This document shows, piece by piece, positions 12,629 through 22,591 of a stretch of DNA of 64,000 nt. The stretch is from Umbilicaria muhlenbergii (Eukaryota; Ascomycota; Lecanoromycetes; Umbilicariales; Umbilicariaceae). Below the pieces are notes generated by a model, which ran no database searches, was not told the DNA's origin, and saw only the letters and a list, made by a program, of their open reading frames with translations. The stretch covers positions 751,592 to 815,591 of the forward strand of contig KK106981.1 in the NCBI GenBank assembly GCA_000611775.1, in the 5' to 3' direction. The stretch's first letter is position 1. Every line of letters begins with the position of its first letter. The position numbers and the translations under genes were made by a program.

Positions 12629-13588
12629 CTTCTGTCATTAGCCCCTGAGGGCTTTCATCAGTCTTTTCTTCTGTGCATTATGGATGATATCCGACGTTTG
12701 TTACAACCCCTCATGTTGTGCAAGTCGATACCTGCAACAGTCAGAAATCCTTCTGAATATACCAGCAGCAAAGATAATCGTCAAATGAATCACAGTGCGT
12801 TGAATGCGTTAAACGATTGCGTTTTACAAATTGCACACATATCACTTTGGATATCACTTTCCATCATTGATCTGCTACTGAGGGCTCTCTAAGTCTCTTC
12901 TGCTTAGAACTACCCGATCGATTCTATGCAGCGCTTAGCGCTAGCCAAACCAATAGAGACGCATATTTGGCCCAGATTTGCAGCTGTGTGTAGAAAGAAC
13001 AGAGGTAGAATGGATACAGTCCAGTTGCCTTAAGTATCAGGCGCATCATCAAATGAAGTGAGCGTTCTCGGATGAGAGACTGGGAGGTCCTCAGCCGTAA
13101 CTGTAATCAAAACTCGAGGGCCTGCCAAGCAATAGTTGCATTACGTAGTTAGCAGTCTTCGTCCAGTATAACCCTTGCCTTCCCCAACCCTCTTTCAACC
13201 GCGGGGGCCTCCTCAGCCCCCTTTGCAAGTTGGCACTCCACGCCCATTTGAAAGAGAACAAAACCATTCTTCGGCACCTTATGCATATACACAGCAGCTG
13301 CTACTACAGGTCTCATAATGCGCTTGAGCGGTTTCACTGTTATGCGACCCATCTACTCCGTAAAATACATATTGTGCTTTGCGCTCTCTCTATGTTCCCA
13401 TTCCGTTTCTATTCCAGATTCATTGACCTTTTCCCCTGAAAAGCGATGCCCTTCCTTCATCGTTATCGTTAGTCTATTACGATTCAGCCTCAGGCATTGC
13501 GTTCCCATCTCTTCCTGCCCGCACTAAGAACCTATCCATCTTACTGTCTCGCTACATCCCATCCTGCTCAAAGAACCGTCCAACCAAG
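12629..13588. other. Intergenic, one short degenerate repeat
   Basis: No convincing gene. At about 13030-13095 the minus strand carries a copy of the short repeat containing TTTGATGATGCGCCTG that is found again at 19.1 kb. A 67-codon minus-strand frame at 13149-13352 has no recognisable feature and is left uncalled. Pyrimidine-rich sequence just before 13589 fits a promoter. Confidence 0.45.
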
Positions 13589-14236
13589 ATGCGCCTCTCC
13601 CATGTCTCCACTATCTTAATTCTAGCTCTCTGCACCCTCACCACCAGCGCAACACCAACTCCCCAGACCCATCCATCCATTTCCCCTCGGCGCGCTCCCG
13701 TCTGCGCCAACGCTCCCGACACTGTCGCCGGAACGTAAGATTCCCCCCACTCCCCTTCACCCAAACCCAATGTCAACCCCCAACTAACACCCCCCACCCC
13801 TCCCAGCTTCCTCCACCGGCGCGCTCTCCCTCTCTCCCACCCCCTCCCCCGCGCCTCCCAAACCCACATCCTCTGGTGCGCCCACGGCAGCCAAACCTAC
13901 GTGACCCTAACGATCCAAGTCCCAACCGGCAACCCAGCCATCACCCTCCTCCTCGACCAAGCGCACGAAACGATAATCCTCCTGATGCGCGAAGCGGGGG
14001 GCGACGGCCCGTTACCGAACGGAATGTTCGGGTTTTACGGAGAAAAGAGCTGGGGGGTGCGGAACGGATTGTTCCTGGATGTGCGGAATGCGAATAACCA
14101 CCAGCTGACGTGGGGGGTGCTCGGGGCGGCGGTGGAGGCGGTGGCGGATTATATGTACAATGAGGGGGAGGTGGGGGCGGCGAGTTTTGAGATTTATGAG
14201 GGGAGGAATCAGGTGGGCACGGGGACGATTGGGTAG
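13589..14236 (+). CDS. Small secreted protein of unknown function
   Basis: Exons 13589-13734 and 13807-14236 (72-bp intron) encode 191 aa. The N-terminus MRLSHVSTILILALCTLTTS is a clear signal peptide, followed by a Pro/Thr-rich stretch with a basic PRRAP site, then CANAPD. The mature part has a WCAHGS motif, then a compact folded-looking domain with LTIQVPTGNPAI, NGMFGFYGEKSWGV and a final ASFEIYEGRNQVG. I recall similar unnamed secreted proteins in other filamentous fungi but cannot name a family. With only two or three mature cysteines it is not a classic cysteine-rich effector. It ends 110 bp from the convergent DHCR24-like gene. Confidence 0.75.
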
Positions 14237-14346
14237 GGTAGGGAGAAGGGGAGGGGGGTTGAGCTTTGGCCTGTTGATGAATATATGGCGATACTGTGAT
14301 AACTCCTCGCTGACAATCATAGCAACGACTGGAGTTGCCAACCTTG

Positions 14347-15858
14347 CTAATCCCTCGCTTCAATCGATGGCCATGTAGACTTCTTGGCTAAGAGGTACTC
14401 GCCGCTGACAATCGCTTGATAGAGACTCCAAAGCCCGCCGAGCGGCCAAAACGTGAGGAGCCAAAGGCCCCAAGAGCCCTTGACCGCTCTTTTCTCGGCC
14501 TCGACATCCATTTTCACCTTATCATACACGCTCGGCAGCGAGGTAGCGTTGTACTTTACGCGCAGGGCGTCATACCACTTCCAGTCATAAATGCTCCAAA
14601 ACTCGTCTTCTATGTAATACGTTCGCGCATACAGCCATTTCATGCCACCGAGCTCTTTCAGCTTACTTACCAGTTTACGGTTCTGTACCACGAATTCGTC
14701 TTCGTCATGGGAGCCAGGTCCCCTAAGCCCTATATTCAGCATCGGCTTCAAGGTCTTTCCGTCATCTTCCGTCTCAGCTGAGTGGGGATGTATCGTTGGC
14801 AGCGTTTCCTGACGCAGCGGACAGAGCCAGAGCAGATAGATGCCGAGGGACTTGTCAGCGTCATTGATGAATCTGGGCGCTGTGGCATAAGGCAAGGCTA
14901 GATCCTGGACGACGAATTGCTTGGAATGACCGCTGGCGTGCAAGGCTTTGTACAGCATGCGGGTGTGGAGGTAGTCGTCGAGGAACCAGCGCGTCCAGCG
15001 GTTGAATGGCAACATGAAGTAGTGGAATGCGGAGAGACCTACCCAGAAGCCACCTCGGTCATAGCGGAAGAGGTATTCGTCTAGGGGGATTGCCTCTATG
15101 ACTGGACCGGTATTATGGGCGATCTTCTCTTGTACATGGAGATAGAACCAGGGGTCTGTGGTACGACTGAAGTGTGAGACTTTGGCGCCTTCTTGGAGGA
15201 CGTTGGTCAAGCGGCCTGTTATGATTGCGCCTTGGTTTTTTGAAAACAGGATCCCGTCGACATAGTCATGGGTGTGATCCGCAGTTGCCTCTTGAAGTTT
15301 CCGTATGGCTTCAGCCACACTCGTCACCGGGTGATAGGTCGTTTCCGCATATTTTTTAACTTCCATGAGCTGAAGCTCAACAAGGGTGGTGATGCCCAAA
15401 GTCCCAAGAGCACCTGCGGCGCCGTGGAATAGATCAGCTTTCTCCGCGGGAGAGGCAGTGACTACTTCGCCACTGGCCAGCACCATCTCAACCGATTTGA
15501 TTGTGCGGTCGAAGAAGCCATGCTTGAAGGAACTGCTCTCGCCGGATGTACCTGTATATCCTCCGCCTACAGTGATGCCAGGAAACTCCATCACTACTGG
15601 CGGGACTAAGCCGTACTTCATTGTCGTTTCAACCAGACGATCCATGGGCACGTTAGGCTCCACCAGGGCGGTCTGTGACTTGGTATCGACCTTCAGAACA
15701 TGTGAGAGGGCGGCTGTGTTTACTGTCCTCTGTCGCGGGTATGCGGACGACCGCGTGCTATTCGTCGAGCCATGGAAGATGCGGAAGGCCTCCTTGCGGT
15801 CACAGAACCGTCGAACGTTGGCAGCGATCACAGTCACTGCTTCTTTATGGCGTTCCAT
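14347..15858 (-). CDS. FAD-linked oxidoreductase, Delta(24)-sterol reductase (DHCR24/DIM1) like
   Basis: Intronless 503-aa protein, close to the usual DHCR24 length. It starts MERHKEAVTVIAANVRRF, then FRIFHGSTNSTR, the start of a PCMH/VAO-type FAD-binding domain. The FAD-binding core PGITVGGGYTGTSGESSS with following KHGFFD is well conserved, as is the later GALGTLGITT loop. The C-terminal half has the aromatic-rich cap typical of the family, and the final 60 residues include a hydrophobic stretch (WGLWLLTFWPLGGLWSLYQ) that could bind membrane. Family members reduce the side-chain double bond of sterols using NADPH in the ER; in fungi the natural substrate is less certain because ergosterol synthesis ends with other reductases. 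First ATG in frame was chosen. Confidence 0.87.
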   Translation of the reverse strand: MERHKEAVTVIAANVRRFCDRKEAFRIFHGSTNSTRSSAYPRQRTVNTAALSHVLKVDTKSQTALVEPNVPMDRLVETTMKYGLVPPVVMEFPGITVGGGYTGTSGESSSFKHGFFDRTIKSVEMVLASGEVVTASPAEKADLFHGAAGALGTLGITTLVELQLMEVKKYAETTYHPVTSVAEAIRKLQEATADHTHDYVDGILFSKNQGAIITGRLTNVLQEGAKVSHFSRTTDPWFYLHVQEKIAHNTGPVIEAIPLDEYLFRYDRGGFWVGLSAFHYFMLPFNRWTRWFLDDYLHTRMLYKALHASGHSKQFVVQDLALPYATAPRFINDADKSLGIYLLWLCPLRQETLPTIHPHSAETEDDGKTLKPMLNIGLRGPGSHDEDEFVVQNRKLVSKLKELGGMKWLYARTYYIEDEFWSIYDWKWYDALRVKYNATSLPSVYDKVKMDVEAEKRAVKGSWGLWLLTFWPLGGLWSLYQAIVSGEYLLAKKSTWPSIEARD

Positions 15859-16367
15859 TGAGGCTGGCGCAACTCGAAGATGGCTGTACGGTTGTCAATT
15901 CTATTCACCTACATTTTGGGTTGTAAGTAGACAACATACAAGTGGCGATTCAGTAGTATTGTAGGCCCCAGGTCCTGGAGAGATAGAGGACCTCGTTACC
16001 ACCCGCATCTTATTGCGATGCTGAGCGTTTTGGATACGGCGAACAATACTAAGCTGATTTCTGTTGTGGGAGCAGCGCATGCTACAAAGATTGCGCCAAG
16101 GGAATGCCCGCAGCAAGGGGCTCGCCGAATCCGACCCCTGCAACATAGGGCTACTGCCAATCTCCTATTGATCGTAGAAACACGGACACTATACTGATAC
16201 TATCACCGACACTCGATCATGGCTGACATTAATACTGATACAGTCCAAGGCCAGTCACCAATATCTGCCTTTTGCAGTCGCAATGAAATCGACAAAGATT
16301 TCATTTCTCTCCAACACCAGCCTCAGCTAATGTTATGCCTTAAAAGGCTCTCAAAGCCCTGTGCTGG
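15859..16367. other. Intergenic, nothing recognised
   Basis: Upstream region of the DHCR24-like gene. No coding or repeat signal seen apart from sequence that may belong to the ankyrin relic that follows. Confidence 0.4.
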
Positions 16368-16618
16368 ATGAAGGACGCGGACGCAGCCAAGGCGATGGAA
16401 GTACTGTTGAATGGAGGCGCGAGGTGGGATGGGATTGGGGCGTTGCAAGTGGCTGCAAGGGAGGGGCGGCTTGAGTGTGTGAAGGTGCTGGTGGGTTGGG
16501 GTGCGGATGTTAATGAGGTCGTGGAGCGGACTGAGGGAGAAGTGCAGTAAAGTTGGCGGAGCTGAAGGGACATGAAGAGATTGTAGGCATTTTGAGGGCG
16601 AATGGGGCAAAAGAGTAG
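16368..16618 (+). pseudogene. Ankyrin-repeat protein C-terminal fragment, frameshifted
   Basis: Two adjoining frames together give about the last 85 residues of an ankyrin protein. The first reads LLNGGARWDG, GALQVAAREGRLECVKVLVGWGADVNEV and then stops at 16550; the second, shifted by one base near 16540, reads AVKLAELKGHEEIVGILRANGAKE and ends at 16618. The repeat spacing and helix motifs are unmistakable. The upstream part of the gene is missing. It may be a true relic or, less likely, a one-base sequencing error in a short expressed fragment. Confidence 0.7.
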
Positions 16619-16728
16619 TGACTTTCATCTAGGCTGAGACCGTAGATATGGCTGTTTGAGGGGTGTATGTTTACCACAAGTCATCTGACATCTTGACATT
16701 TGAGATTCAAGATCCGTCCACAGTCATT

Positions 16729-16824
16729 GAAGTCAACACCAGCTCTTCAACTGAAGTCAACACCAGCTCTTCAACTGAAGTCAACACCAGCTCTTCAACT
16801 GAAGTCAACACCAGCTCTTCAACT
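16729..16824 (+). repeat. 24-bp tandem repeat, 4 copies
   Basis: Four exact copies of a 24-base unit beginning GAAGTCAACACC and ending CTTCAACT. No coding frame is associated with it. Confidence 0.95.
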
Positions 16825-16937
16825 GATCAATGTTTAATGTAGTGTCATCACCACAAGTCAACATTCAAATTGAGACACAGTCTATTTCTAGCTCTTAGAA
16901 ACATAGATTAGAGTCAAAATAAATGGGAGTTTCAACC

Positions 16938-17066
16938 AGGGGACCTATTTCGACCTGACGCCTGCTGTCACACAACGAGGCGCAGTCGAGCACGCTAAAC
17001 CAATAACGGCAGAGCACTCTAGCTGGCCACGTGCTGGCAGTGTCAGGGTCAGGTCAAAATAAGTGG
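16938..17066. repeat. Short element with imperfect inverted ends (MITE-like)
   Basis: The left end ACCTATTTCGACCTGAC is matched on the opposite strand at the right end by ACTTATTTTGACCTGAC, with two transition differences. The ends enclose about 95 bp of non-coding sequence. No target-site duplication is obvious, so the class is unproven. Confidence 0.4.
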
Positions 17067-17273
17067 CAGACCTAAGTAAAGGTATTCAGGCGGCCTTCAG
17101 CATCAAATGAACAACAAAGTGCAATATCTGAAAAGATTAATGAAATTCATATTCTTGAGGCCTGACAGTCGGTGCTTTGTTATGTTGAGGGTCCCCCCTG
17201 TTGCAACTGCCATGTATCTGACCCTACGCCTGCCGCTCGCAGAGCTTCTACTTCCTCAGCAGTCAATAGTTCT
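17067..17273. other. Intergenic spacer
   Basis: Non-coding sequence between two inverted-repeat elements; nothing recognised. Confidence 0.4.
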
Positions 17274-17370
17274 AGCAACTATAGGTCTACGAGCGATCTC
17301 TTAGCCCAATTTCCGTGATTCGAGCACCCGTCGAGCACCCGTCGAGCACCCGTCGAGGCCTATAGTTGCT
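17274..17370. repeat. Inverted-repeat element with 11-bp tandem core, copy 1
   Basis: Perfect 12-base arms AGCAACTATAGG (17274-17285) and CCTATAGTTGCT (17359-17370) enclose three copies of an 11-base unit GTCGAGCACCC. The same design, with the same left arm followed by TCTAC, recurs at 20796-20990. The arms could fold a hairpin. Confidence 0.8.
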
Positions 17371-17463
17371 CGACGCCCCCATGCTCCTGTCGCAGCACCC
17401 CTTAGCGCGCCGGCCCCGTTCGGCCCGCCGCTTCCACATCTGTTGTGAATTCATATCAGTCCA

Positions 17464-18814
17464 TCACCGTAGATAGAATTCCACAACCTCATCCCCGTAC
17501 CACTTCCTGCCGACATCCTCATGACTCCGAATCCACTTCCTCAGCTGCGACTGGCCCAGACTATCCCATCTGGGGTCCAGGAAACTCGACACACCATTCT
17601 CTTCACCACTTGCTTTCCGTTGCTCTTCCCGTCGAAGGCTGCGCACGGATTCAGGGATATACGACCGGACTTGCGAGAGTGTCAGGTCGAGCGGAAGACC
17701 TTGAAAGAAAGGGATGGAGTAGCGAGGTTGAGAGGTGGATGTAGGTACCTGTAAACGAAGATCATTAGTAAATCCATCATAATACCCCTTTGTCCATTGA
17801 ATGGGGTAATGCATTCCGACCTTGACTCTGTGCACCGTCGCTCTCACCGCCCCCTCCGTCGCCGCCTCAAACGCGTTTCCGAAATTCACTACAAAGCTAT
17901 TCTCGATCGGCGGTGCTGGGATCCACTCGCCGTCGCTGTTCACCACTTCTAGTCCTTCCTCTTTGCCCACTTGGTAGAGAAATGTGAGCCAGCCGGACGA
18001 GTCTTTGTGCGCGCCGACGCCTTGGGAGGAGGAGGAGGAGGAGCTGGGAGGGTATTTTAGGAGTTTGATGCGGTGTTGCGGTTCGAGGAAGGTAGTAGTG
18101 GAGGAGTCAGGGCTTGGGCTTTGGAAGAAGGCGTCGAAGGTGCCAAGGGGGATGTTGAAGGCTTCTTCGATTAGGTGGACAAAGGTGTAGGAGAGGGTAG
18201 AGAGGGCGTTGTGGTAGCTGAGAGGGGCGTCAGTACCTGCCTTGTGCGGTGGGGCAGCTCGGGCATGTCACGGGCGTAGATGAGGCTGACTTGGTGAACG
18301 CTTCTCGGAAGCCTGGTATTAGGTCTTCTGGTGGCCATTGGTTTGGCCCTCGTAATCTCCAATACAGTTTTGAAAAATCACGCTCTTCTCCTCGTCCATT
18401 TACGTTCCCCTTCCCTCCTCGGCACTCTGATCTGCCCTCCTCCCTCCATACCACTGGTAGCTCCGTCGCGAAATCGAATTGTTCTCTCAAATCCTTCTTC
18501 CCCAGCGTCGTCTCCTCTGCAAACCCGCTATAGCCTAGAAATTGCGGGCTATTGAGCTTACTCAGGCTAGCCTTGACTTCTGGAGGAAGCGCGAAAAGGG
18601 CAGGGAGCTTAGATGTGAGGGCATTTATAGTAGATGTGGGGACGCCGTGGTTCGTGATGTACAGGAAGCCGATGTCAAAGAGCGCGGAGTAGAGTTGGGA
18701 GAGAAGAGCGGGGCGGAGGTCTGGGTTGAAGGTGTGGGAGAGATCGAGGATAGGAAGGTGAGAGAAGGATGTTGAAAGGGTGGAAGGTTCTTTGGGAGTC
18801 GACTTAACGTTCAT
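17464..18814 (-). CDS. 2-oxoglutarate/Fe(II)-dependent dioxygenase (isopenicillin N synthase-like)
   Basis: Exons (minus) 18814-18291, 18217-17821 and 17748-17464 give 401 aa; introns are 73 and 72 bp. The N-terminal DIOX_N domain is seen as LPILDLSHTF, DIGFLYITNHGVP and the FLGYSG segment. Splicing intron 1 joins PGFREAFTN to YHNALSTLSYTFVHLIEEAF, the normal helix before the core. The 2OG-Fe core has metal ligands H-x-D in GAHKDSSGWLTFL, the distal His in RATVHRV, and the 2OG-binding Arg-x-Ser in PRYSIPFFQG, which lies just after intron 2. A run of seven serines precedes the H-x-D motif. The family oxidises small molecules, including secondary metabolites, but no cluster genes lie nearby, so the substrate is unknown. 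Confidence 0.92.
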
Positions 18815-19945
18815 TTTTGGGGTTGTAGAGTACTTGGTATGATTAATGGTATTTGAATGTGGTGGCTGTAAGGAAGTCGCAATTGGTGAGGTGGGTGGTC
18901 ACTGGTAAGAGAATCGGACATAAGGCATTGCATAGAGGGAGACCCCCAGGCGTGCCATCAAACATGTGGCAGTCGCAGACCGAGAAACCTGGGGGATCCT
19001 CAGCAGCAAGTCGATGATGAAAAGGCACCTCCTCATTAAGTGAAGCTAGACTGCAGGTAAAAAGGCCCAGTGACCTCTAATAGCATTTACACAGCTCGAA
19101 ACCGGTTTCGCTGACGGAGGCCTCCCCGTGTGTGAACTGCCACTTATTTGATGATGCGCCTGCCTCCCAGGTAAACCTCCTAGAGAGCTGTTGTGAATCT
19201 CTAAAGGACCGCTATAAGTAGCAATTTTCAGCTGAGGCCCCTCCTGATATCGCAACAGTGAAAGCGATACATCTAAGTCCTTAAAAGCTAAGCGGGAGAG
19301 ATCTGCGGCTTCTACTATTGCTGCGTTAACTGGTTGGATATTTGCCTTGATTGTTGACTGGCTGAGGGCCCCTCAGCTGATGGCTGGCGGCTTTCTCCCA
19401 TGCACGACTTATGTCCGATTCTCCTATGAAACATGGATACGGAATAGTTCCGCCTCTCCCGGTAACTTGGTTCGGCGCAGCTAAGCATTACAACCACAAT
19501 GCAGTGTGCTACGATAAGATGAATCTTGCATCAGCGCTTCAACTCCAAGGAGAAGAAATTGGGATATGTTCGTTGCACACCAGCAATGCTTATCTATGTC
19601 AAGCATCAGTCCACAGCCATTACAATCACATTGAACCGTTTAGGCTCCCGACAACATGCAGCAGGATTCTTTCGCAGGGTTGCAGCTCCGCCACGAGATA
19701 CAGATTGGGGGCCAACTCGGACTGCTACGCCGCTCAATGCGTGGATCAAATTTAAAGACCGGGGTCCGGGTCATTTCCAACATCTTGCGAGCTGAGGCTG
19801 TATCAGGAAGACTCCTCAGTTGTTGTCTACGTTGCTGCGAAGTAGAGTCAAGCTCAGTGCTTATGTGACATCGCATCATCCTTGGTCTTCCATATCGCCT
19901 TTCGAAGTGTCTACGCGGATTTGTTACGCGCAATAAGGTGCCACA
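18815..19945. other. Intergenic with inverted pair of short repeats
   Basis: At about 18940-19015 (minus) and 19105-19165 (plus) lie two copies of a short degenerate repeat: a G/C-run flank, then GACTGCCAC or AACTGCCAC followed by a TTTGATG core. They face each other around 19050. Related copies occur at 10.96 and 13.03 kb. No gene recognised. Confidence 0.45.
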
Positions 19946-20704
19946 ATGTCGCAAAACTGGCAGAACAGTTACTGCGATTGCTGCTCACCTGTTGGCACAT
20001 GTTAGTATATTATCTATTGTGGGCTGAACCCCATAACCCACGCTTTTGATCGCCCTCGTTAACCTTGATGACAATCAGGCTGCTCGGCATTCTGGTGCCC
20101 ATGTATCTTGTTTGGAAAGACGACACACCGCGTCAATGATCCATATCTGGAGAAATACTCGTGCTGCAACGGCTCTGTACGTTACATACCCCCCTTCTCC
20201 AACAACCCCCCGTAACAATTCGCTCCTCGGCCCTTCAGCTAACGTAAATACCCTTTATGAACCCAGTGCATAGGATACGGCATCCTTCTTCCCTGTTTCC
20301 TTCAGTGCTTTGTCACAACCTCGACCCGCTCCTCCATCCGCCAGCGCTTCAACCTCAAAGGCAACTACTGTAGCGACTGCTGCCACTCGCTCTGTCCCTG
20401 CTGCGAACTAGTTCAAGAAGAGAAAGAAGTCACACAGCGGCAGAAGACACCCGCAAGCAGCGGCGGGGTCCAGGTCACACTCAATGCAGGCCAAGAATAC
20501 GAAAACAAGCAGGCGCCGATGACGTACCCGCCGGCTGCGAAGACAAAGGGAAAGAACGATAAGAGCACACAAAAGGCAGCGAAGAAGGCGGCGAAGGAGG
20601 TGAAGAAGGCAGAGAAGACTTTGAATGATAACGCTAGCACTGCTAGTAGTTCTTCTTCGGGGGGAATGATGTGCCAGATATTAACATGTTGTTGTTCGAA
20701 CTGA
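19946..20704 (+). CDS. PLAC8-family cysteine-rich protein
   Basis: Exons 19946-20000, 20079-20176 and 20267-20704 give 196 aa; introns are 78 and 90 bp, all phases fit. Joined, they read MSQNWQNSYCDCCSPVGTCC, SAFWCPCILFGKT, a short Asn/Tyr-rich loop, CIGYGILLPCFLQCF, RQRFNLKGNYCSDCCHSL and CPCCELVQEEKEV, the full PLAC8 pattern with its CPC and C-C-P-C-C cores and hydrophobic middle. Fungal members are small membrane-associated proteins; relatives in plants and animals act in metal handling, cell size or stress. The C-terminal 70 residues form a lysine/alanine-rich helix (KAAKKAAKEVKKAEK) ending in a second cysteine cluster CQILTCCCSN, a possible palmitoylation site. The split into small exons makes the gene easy to miss. 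Confidence 0.88.
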
Positions 20705-20795
20705 TGTTGTTTCTTTGACAGAAAGAGTGCGCATGCAAATAGATCTCTGTAAGAGTTCAGGAAACATTGGCAGGGGTGCGAGATCCCTCTATTCC

Positions 20796-20990
20796 AGCAA
20801 CTATAGGTCTACACTTGCCCCTCTACGCCCTATTTCGGTGTTGAGCACTTCTCAAGCACTCCTCGAGCATTTCAGAAGCACTCCTGGAGCACTCCTGAAG
20901 CACTTGTTGAGCATTTCTGTAGCGCTTCTGGAGTACTCTTGGAGCACTTGTTGAGCACTTGTAGAGCGTTCGATTAAGCCTGTAGTCGCT
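20796..20990. repeat. Inverted-repeat element with 11-bp tandem core, copy 2
   Basis: Left arm AGCAACTATAGG (20796-20807) pairs with right arm CCTGTAGTCGCT (20979-20990) with two mismatches. Between them stand about eleven degenerate 11-base units of the form GAGCACTTCTG. It shares both arm sequence and 11-base period with the element at 17274-17370 but has more units. Confidence 0.8.
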
Positions 20991-22150
20991 CAACGCCATA
21001 CGTAGGATCAAACTGAATGGTAGTCGCGACAAGGGGGAGCCCCATCTAAGGAAGCACCAACCGCAGGCCTGGAGGATATGAGTTCCGTGAATTCCTGGAA
21101 ATCTTTGAGCTCTGTAGTCCGCAGTAGTATGAGTAAGATGTTCACATATTGCACTTCATTGTCGCTGGGGGCCGCATGGGATCCGTTTTGTGTAGAAACC
21201 ACCGGTATGTGCTCCCACAATCGATAAGAGAAAGTGGAGCACAAAGCCTTCCGTCCAGTTCCACCCCAGTCCAGGCACTCTTGGCACACCGTTCCAGCCG
21301 TTTGCACCACCTTCTTACCCGGCCCCATCAGTTTTCCATATTATGGACCTCAAGTACAAGACTTAGAAATCATACTTGTACGAAATCTTCCCACCCCCCC
21401 CCCCCTTACAGCAGCAAGAGTGCTAATATCTTCGGTAGACCTTGTTGGAGCAACCGCGATCAAGAAGGCGGTCTGCTATGATTCGAGCCCTGCATTGCAC
21501 ATCGCGGAGGCAAGAGTTGTCGAATGTCCTTCGGGGCCTTCGCCGGCGGAATTTTTGATGGTCTTCCTCACCTTAGAGGTCCTTTTCATTGATGTCCTTG
21601 CCTTGAGCGGGACTTTGAAGAAGAGGCTCGATATCCTAAACTTGTAGGTACAAAGTAGACAGTAATCCATATAATGACACAAGTACCGTTAAGGTCCATC
21701 GCATAGTATCTGTGTAGCTCCAAAACTTCCAGGGAGGGCTGCGCAAAGTTGAGACACAAGTACTACGGCGAAGGCGAGATTTAAACGATTTCCTTTTGCA
21801 TCACAAGACGAGATATAATCTCTGTAATCGCTGATCGCGCGATAGCGCTGATGCGAACATGTCCGCGTAAGTGAGGTAGTGATCTAGAAACATTGACGCT
21901 TCAACGCCCACGAGATCATCGAGATCAGTAACGACCAGCACACTCGGGCAAAAATGGCTCATCGAACTGACAGATACTCTTACTACATCTCACTCCCACC
22001 ACGACACACTTGGCATATCGTAACGAAGGATTCGAAGGTTCTGGACGGGCGTTGGACGACCTTGCGGTCTACTCAGAGTAGACATGGCTATTATGCGATA
22101 GAAAGTCGGACCTAACAAATCGGAGCACTTCCTCTGCCACATATAACGTA
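20991..22150. other. Intergenic, possible decayed sequence
   Basis: Contains a long C tract at about 21388-21403. A minus-strand frame at 21008-21328 (106 codons) looks protein-like in composition (CQECLDWGGTGRK, YVNILLILLRTTEL) but I cannot assign it to a family. No splice-consistent gene found. Confidence 0.35.
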
Positions 22151-22591
22151 TTCTACCCAGCAACGCCGCAGTATAGGCAACGCCGCACCCCCCCCCAAAA
22201 AACAGAGAATTTCATCAATTGAGCTGTAGATTTTGATCTAAATAAGAAACTCTAAAGCTCTACATTGTAGTCTATAATATAGCTATAGGATCTATGCATT
22301 TCAGCACCTCCAAGGCTGCTTTTGCTGTGACAACTGCAGTCTTCGCAGTCTGCTTCTCCTCATCTCTATCCTGCAACCGTTTTGACTTCCTAGCCTGTGT
22401 CTCCAGCTGCTTTCTAGATCTTTAAGGGCGTCATTATAGGCCTCAATGGCCTTCAGAATACGCTCTTCTTTCTCCATTGAATGCATGCAATTATGAGGGA
22501 GAAATGGGTAATTTCGATGTTTGTTTTCTATTTTTTGGTGGGGTGAGGGGGGGGTGCGGCGTTGCCTATACTGCGGCGTTGCTGGGTAGAA
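22151..22591 (-). mobile_element. Internally deleted DNA transposon (Tc1/mariner-pogo type MITE)
   Basis: Ends are long inverted repeats of about 45 bases: 22151-22195 reads TTCTACCCAGCAACGCCGCA, then GTATAGGCAACGCCGCACCC; the complement stands at 22547-22591. Each end contains GCAACGCCGCA twice, as transposase sites often do. Inside, the minus strand has an ATG at 22477 starting MEKEERILKAIEAYNDAL, which resembles a pogo/Fot transposase N-terminus, followed in another frame by a Lys/Ala-rich segment (RLQDRDEEKQTAK) like a transposase C-terminus. The middle is gone, so the copy cannot encode transposase. A TA stands at the left end and 2 bp beyond the right end, compatible with TA target duplication. 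Confidence 0.75.

Noticed and set aside
13149-13352. 67-codon minus-strand frame
   Set aside because: No family motif, no splice partner and no promoter sign; chance frame is likely.
16729-16824. CRISPR-like array at the 24-bp repeat
   Set aside because: Units are contiguous with no spacers, and the DNA is eukaryotic.
11519-18814. Secondary-metabolite cluster made of SDR, FAD oxidoreductase and 2OG dioxygenase
   Set aside because: No polyketide synthase, peptide synthetase, terpene synthase or cluster transporter is present, and relics and repeats separate the genes.
21008-21328. 106-codon minus-strand frame with protein-like composition
   Set aside because: I could not link it to any family or find neighbouring exons; only mentioned in the intergenic entry.
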